From Marisa cornuarietis (Eukaryota; Mollusca; Gastropoda; Architaenioglossa; Ampullariidae): DNA of 64,000 nt. How positions within the stretch are numbered: the first letter of the stretch is position 1; each line of letters starts with the position of its first letter. The stretch is taken from contig SMMW01000635.1 of assembly GCA_004794655.1 (NCBI GenBank), forward strand, positions 1,644,001-1,708,000. The letters are read 5' to 3'. A program made the position numbers and the translations under genes. The notes below the pieces were generated by a model, which had not been told where the DNA came from, made no database searches, and saw only the letters and a program-made list of their open reading frames with translations. Below are positions 59,200 to 64,000 of this stretch, piece by piece.

Positions 59200-59385
59200 A
59201 CTGGTAGTATGTGTGTGATATTGTGTGATAGAGATTATTTCTACAGGTATGTGTATGTACTTATCTGTATATTGTTAACATATGAATGGTAGTATGCGTA
59301 TATATATATATATATATTGAGTGATAGAGATTATTTCTACAGGTATGTGTATGTGCTTATCTGTATATTGTTAACATATAAACAC
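59200..59385. repeat. Tandem duplication, about 96 bp
   Basis: GTGATAGAGATTATTTCTAC at 59225 recurs at 59321. The homology runs through TATCTGTATATTGTTAACAT in both copies. The join contains a (TA)n run (59300-59317). Two copies only. Confidence 0.93.
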
Positions 59386-59987
59386 TATGTGGAACTGTCC
59401 TTGTGGACTAATAAAGTTGTGCTGGACTACTGGACTCTGATTTTCACGTCTCTAAACGTCCCAAGGGAGGTCCGTGTAGTGCTGAGGACATTGTGTAAAT
59501 ATTTGTAATGTGATTTTCCCTGGTCTGTATATCTGCTTACACATCCTTTACATCATTGTTATTTCTACATCATCGTACGATTAACATTATAATGTAACGA
59601 ACATTTTACCTGCATAGACTGCGGAGGAATGAAGTAAGAGAAGAGAGAGAGAGAGAACGTAGAAAAGTAGGACAACGAACGAACAAACATAGATGGCAGT
59701 AATAAGAAGAAAGGCAAGTCTGAACTCCGACATTTAAAACTACACCTTTCATTATTATCCCTACCTTACTTTTTGCTTATTATCAGGTTAGATTTCACTG
59801 GCAAAAGATGCCCACGGTAGCCTGCCTTAGATAACTGCTGACAGTCGGTATCATTCGCGGCTTTCCGCAATATAGAGGTAAGCAAATAACAAAACAAAAA
59901 CAAAAACACAAAAAACCAGTGCACCACAAAATAATTTAGATCATCTCAAATGACTTTTGGTTTGCCCCAACCTGTTTGCGATTTTCA

Positions 59988-60043
<56 letters not shown>
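59988..60043. repeat. (GT)n microsatellite
   Basis: About 27 uninterrupted GT units. Confidence 0.98.
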
Positions 60044-60046
<3 letters not shown>

Positions 60047-61851
60047 GAAATACGAGATGATCCTACTTCTATCACAGGGTGAATCTTTTTCAAACCTGTT
60101 AACAGATCATGTTTGTGGTGTTTTAATAAAGTGCACCTTGGAAGAAAGCACCGTTACTTCTTGCAGATTGCATCTGGAAAAGGACATTGGAGGCTGACGA
60201 CCCACCCACCCACCCTCCCCAACCGACTTCCTGAAATGAAAGCTGAGTGGTATTCATCAGCAGTTTGGAAATGGAGTTTGGGATGACATAATTCTGGGAT
60301 TTCAATAACGAAAAGATTCCGACTTTTCTGGAAAAACAAACTCCAAATCTTGATGAGGTCAACGAGCGATAAAAAGAGGAAAGAAAGAGGTTAACCCAGA
60401 AATGTCGACGTTCAATCGAAATATTACTTAGAAATGCAAAAGGTTTAAGTGATTGAAGCGATAGAAATTTTCGACTGTTTTACATCCTTGAGTTTTTTTC
60501 TTTAACCTGTAAACAAGGACAAACTTAGTTTGTGTGATTTATCATTTTGTCCTTCTGTCTTTCTGTCTGTCTGCATGTCCATCTAACCCATATTTGTCTA
60601 ATCCTTCTTCAGTCGCAAGAAAAGAAAGATCACCCTGCTGAACAATCGTAAAAACATTCTTTGTTTTTATTTTTTCGCTGGACTATCTGAATTAATGCTG
60701 TCAGCACGAATGAAACATGGGCTAACCAGCTCAGTTTTTAATGTAAACGCTTTTCTTGATTAAATTTTTCTTCAAATCATTTTTACTCTTTAAAGAAATT
60801 TCTGCCAGTTACAAACTCCTTCCGGCAAGTAGCAAAGCCTGTTTGATAAATTGAGAGGACTCAAATCAAAGCAGCGTAGAGTTCATGGTGATGGTGTGGG
60901 TGCGTGTGCGTGAATGAGTGAGCGAGAGAAAGAGTAGTTGAGAAGTTGAGTGTAAAGATAATCTTTAGTTAATTTAAGGGAGAAAAGGTGGAGAGAAGAA
61001 GGAGAAAAGCGAAAAAACGACTAAATCTTAAAAAAATAGCCATAATTAGTTTTGTTGCATCACATGAACCCGAATTTATTTCGTTTACAAGTCCAATATA
61101 GTTTTTTGCTGACTTTGTTTCAAGAGTTGGCACAATGCATCGTGCAATTAGTGGCACGAGGAACACTGTCCACAGTACTCTGTGTCCTGCAGGACTTCCG
61201 CAAATCAGCCCCAAGATAAATAAGTAGGTGTGTGAAACCAGCCTTGTCCTACTCTATGCCCAAGCTGTTACTGAATTGCAGTTTACCTCCTAAAATTGCG
61301 TTCGTTCGTTTTGGAGAAAAAAACCCCCCACAATGGTCAATGAACAGGAAGGACAAGCCAGTGAGAGTAGCAGCAATCGTATAAATTAGTGACGAGGAAA
61401 GGAGAGAAAGCAACATCCATAAGCAGAGCGGATGGCAGCAGACGGAGCGGAGAAGACATGAACAAATTAACGGGCTAAAAAAAACAACATTGTGTCTCAG
61501 AGGGCAAATGAACTCAGGTTCCTTGTCTGGAACCGGAAACAGTTTATCTTACGTCCTCAAAGACCCATCCGTGAGGACAAACCCACTTAGCAGTTACATC
61601 TATCAAACAGAGGAAAAAGGGAAGGAACAAATTTATAAAAGTACACCATCATACTTTCAGATTGATTACTCGTGTCACCACAGATTTAGAATAAATTCAA
61701 ACGAAATAAATGTCAGAGCCTTTCCATAACCGGCACGTTATGCTGCATGTTGCTCTTCACTGCGGAAGTTGATACTTTCTGTCCATTTATAAAAGTGTCT
61801 ATTTAGGACAAAAACGAATCAAAAGAACATTTTTCTGCATTGATATAAAGA

Positions 61852-62031
61852 GGGGAAGGGTGCTTTTATGCCGAGCCAGCAACTAAAGTTATATCCCGGC
61901 AAGGTAGCCAGCCCTGTAAATATATGCCAAATGCAAAGAAAAACAGCTGGACCGAGGCGAGATCTGAACCCAGGGCAGCCAATCCTCACTGTGTAGGTGA
62001 CCGGCGCTAAAAGTTGTGCCATTGGACCGGC
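61852..62031 (-). mobile_element. tRNA-derived SINE, copy 2, with target-site duplication
   Basis: Read on minus: A-box-like CAATGGCACAACTTTTAG, B-box-like GGGTTCAGATCTCG, then TTTACAGGGCTGGCTACC, TGCCGGGATATAACT and TTAGTTGCTGGCTCGGCATA. It matches copy 1 (28679) along nearly its full length. It is flanked by a perfect 14-bp direct repeat, CATTGATATAAAGA, at 61838-61851 and 62032-62045, the expected mark of LINE-mediated retroposition. It needs a partner LINE for mobility. Confidence 0.9.
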
Positions 62032-62159
62032 CATTGATATAAAGATGGCAACACTGATGTAGCCTTGGGAAATAAATATTTGAGCATCTGTGAGGTCTGA
62101 AATATGACACTTTCCCTGGCCTTGATTAAAGGCACTCACTGCCCTATGATGTGATGAAC

Positions 62160-64000
62160 TTATATATGTGCCACTGTGTGTATGTCACTCTGTGCCACTG
62201 TGTATATGTACCATTCTGTATGTGCCACTGTGTGTATGTCACTCTGTGCCACTGTGTATATGTACCATTCTGTATGTGCCACTGTGTGTATGTCACTCTG
62301 TGCCACTGTGTATATGTACCATTCTGTATGTGCCACTGTGTGTATGTCACTCTGTGCCACTGTGTGTATGTCACTCTGTGCCACTGTGTATACGTACCAT
62401 TCTGTATGTGCCACTGTGTGTATGTCACTCTGTGCCACTGTGTGTATGTCACTCTGTGCCACTGTGTATACGTACCATTCTGTATGTGCCATTGTGTATA
62501 TGTACCATTCTGTATGTGCCACTGTGTGTATGTCACTCTGTGCCACTGTGTATACGTACCATTCTGTATGTGCCACTGTGTATATGTACCATTCTGTCTG
62601 TGCCACTGTGTATACGTACCATTCTGTATGTGCCACTGTGTATATGTACCATTCTGTCTGTGCCACTGTGTATACGTACCATTCTGTATGTGCCACTGTG
62701 TGTATGTCACTCTGTGCCACTGTGTATACGTACCATTCTGTATGTGCCACTGTGTATATGTACCATTCTGTATGTGCCACTGTGTGTATGTCACTCTGTG
62801 CCACTGTGTATACGTACCATTCTGTATGTGCCACTGTGTGTATGTCACTCTGTGCCACTGTGTATACGTACCATTCTGTATGTGCCATTGTGTATATGTA
62901 CCATTCTGTATGTGCCACTGTGTGTATGTCACTCTGTGCCACTGTGTGTATGTCACTCTGTGCCACTGTGTATACGTACCATTCTGTATGTGCCACTGTG
63001 TGTATGTCACTCTGTGCCACTGTGTATACGTACCATTCTGTATGTGCCACTGTGTGTATGTCACTCTGTGCCACTGTGTATATGTACCATTCTGTATGTG
63101 CCACTGTGTATATGTACCATTATGTATGTGCCACTGTGTGTATGTCACTCTGTGCCACTGTGTATACGTACCATTCTGTATGTGCCACTGTGTGTATGTC
63201 ACTCTGTGCCACTGTGTATATGTACCATTCTGTATGTGCCACTGTGTGTATGTCACTCTGTGCCACTGTGTGTATGTCACTCTGTGCCACTGTGTATACG
63301 TACCATTCTGTATGTGCCACTGTGTGTATGTCACTCTGTGCCACTGTGTATACGTACCATTCTGTATGTGCCATTGTGTATATGTACCATTCTGTATGTG
63401 CCACTGTGTGTATGTCACTCTGTGCCACTGTGTGTATGTCACTCTGTGCCACTGTGTATATGTACCATTCTGTATGTGCCACTGTGTGTATGTCACTCTG
63501 TGCCACTGTGTATACGTACCATTCTGTATGTGCCACTGTGTATATGTACCATTCTGTCTGTGCCACTGTGTATATGTACCATTCTGTATGTGCCACTGTG
63601 TGTATGTCACTCTGTGCCACTGTGTGTATGTCACTCTGTGCCACTGTGTATATGTACCATTCTGTATGTGCCACTGTGTGTATGTCACTATGTGCAACTG
63701 TGTGTATGTCACTCTGTGCCACTGTGCATATGTACCATTCCGTGTGTATGTGCCACTGTGTGTATGTCACTCTGTGCCACTGTGTGTATGTCACTCTGTG
63801 CCACTGTGTGTATGTCACTCTGTGCCACTGTGTGTATGTCACTCTGTGCCACTGTGTATATGTATCATTCCGTGTGTATGTGCCACTGTGTGTATGTCAC
63901 TCTGTGCCACTGTGTGTATGTACTATTCTGTGTGCATGTGCCACTGTTTGTATGTCACTATGTGCCACTGTATGTATGTCACTATGTGCCAGTGGGTGTA
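62160..64000. repeat. 24/30-bp alternating minisatellite, runs off window
   Basis: Two related subunits, A (TGTGCCACTGTGTGTATGTC + ACTC, 24 bp) and B (TGTGCCACTGTGTATATGTA + CCATTCTGTA, 30 bp), alternate mostly as AB (54 bp), sometimes AAB or ABB. B subunits carry TATA or TACG variants (TATATGTACC/TATACGTACC). The last 300 bp are more divergent (TATGTGC, CCGTGTG). The 522-codon minus frame is possible because 24, 30 and 54 are multiples of three; it is a repeat translation. Confidence 0.97.

Larger units (their letters stand above)
51558..64000. other. Region 5' of the recognised receptor exons
   Basis: No exon is supported here. The receptor's signal-peptide exon and promoter may lie here or beyond. 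Minus-strand frames with hydrophobic starts (for example 60969-61214) lack matching splice phase. The region is dominated by tandem arrays (53136, 53663, 57395, 59988, 62160), SINE copies and a LINE tail. Confidence 0.6.

Noticed and set aside
62144..63712. 522-codon minus frame (QWHRVTYT/IQNGTYT units)
   Set aside because: Minisatellite with 24- and 30-bp subunits, multiples of three, so it stays open in several frames at once.

Overview
The window is animal nuclear DNA: intron-rich, AT-leaning, full of microsatellites and minisatellites, and carrying decayed non-LTR retrotransposons, tRNA-derived SINEs and MITE-like elements. I see no bacterial operon, CRISPR array or prophage. The receptor family, the repeat style and the LINE/SINE tail types suggest an invertebrate, possibly a mollusc. 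The species call is an inference I cannot test from this window.

The one gene I can assemble with confidence lies on the minus strand. It is a class B (secretin-family) seven-transmembrane neuropeptide/hormone receptor, split into ten recognised exons between 51557 and 2703. In transcript order they are: 51557-51443 (N-terminal linker, tentative), 41743-41636 and 27659-27562 (hormone-receptor domain), 21935-21826 (TM1), 20294-20168 (TM2), 19443-19290 (TM3), 14238-14172 (TM4), 4469-4406 (second extracellular loop and start of TM5), 4107-4028 (TM5 and third intracellular loop) and 2838-2703 (TM6, third extracellular loop, start of TM7). All junctions use GT..AG, every intron phase matches across its junction (phases 1,1,0,2,0,1,2,0,2), and the exons sum to 1059 nt, or 353 codons without a stop. 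The signal-peptide exon was not found and probably lies above 51.6 kb or outside the window. The exon completing TM7 and the cytoplasmic tail is not visible below 2703 and probably lies before position 1. Sequence resemblance is to the calcitonin-receptor/DH31-receptor and PDF-receptor cluster; the ligand is not determined.

Layout. 1-1.55 kb is a TG-rich minisatellite; 1.55-2.7 kb is unassigned. 2.7-4.5 kb holds three receptor exons and an intronic minisatellite. 4.5-14.2 kb is an intron with two MITE-like elements. 14.2-21.9 kb holds the TM4 to TM1 exons, a (GATA)n, a (TG)n tract abutting the TM2 acceptor and a 44-bp minisatellite. 21.9-41.6 kb holds the second half of the hormone-receptor domain (27.6 kb) and a 14-kb intron containing a SINE, a MITE and three unrelated decayed LINE pieces. 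41.7-51.4 kb is an intron with a 23-bp minisatellite, a 5'-truncated LINE with an (ATG)n tail and a 218-codon ORF of unknown status. 51.6-64 kb holds no recognised exon, but has a second LINE tail, two SINE copies (one with a 14-bp target-site duplication) and four large tandem arrays. The last array runs off the window end.

The longest open frames here (517 and 522 codons) are translations of minisatellites and are not genes. I found no convincing undescribed system. The best leads are splice-relevant repeats and tandem splice sites inside the receptor gene, a missing conserved cysteine in its ligand-binding domain, and the transposon families.
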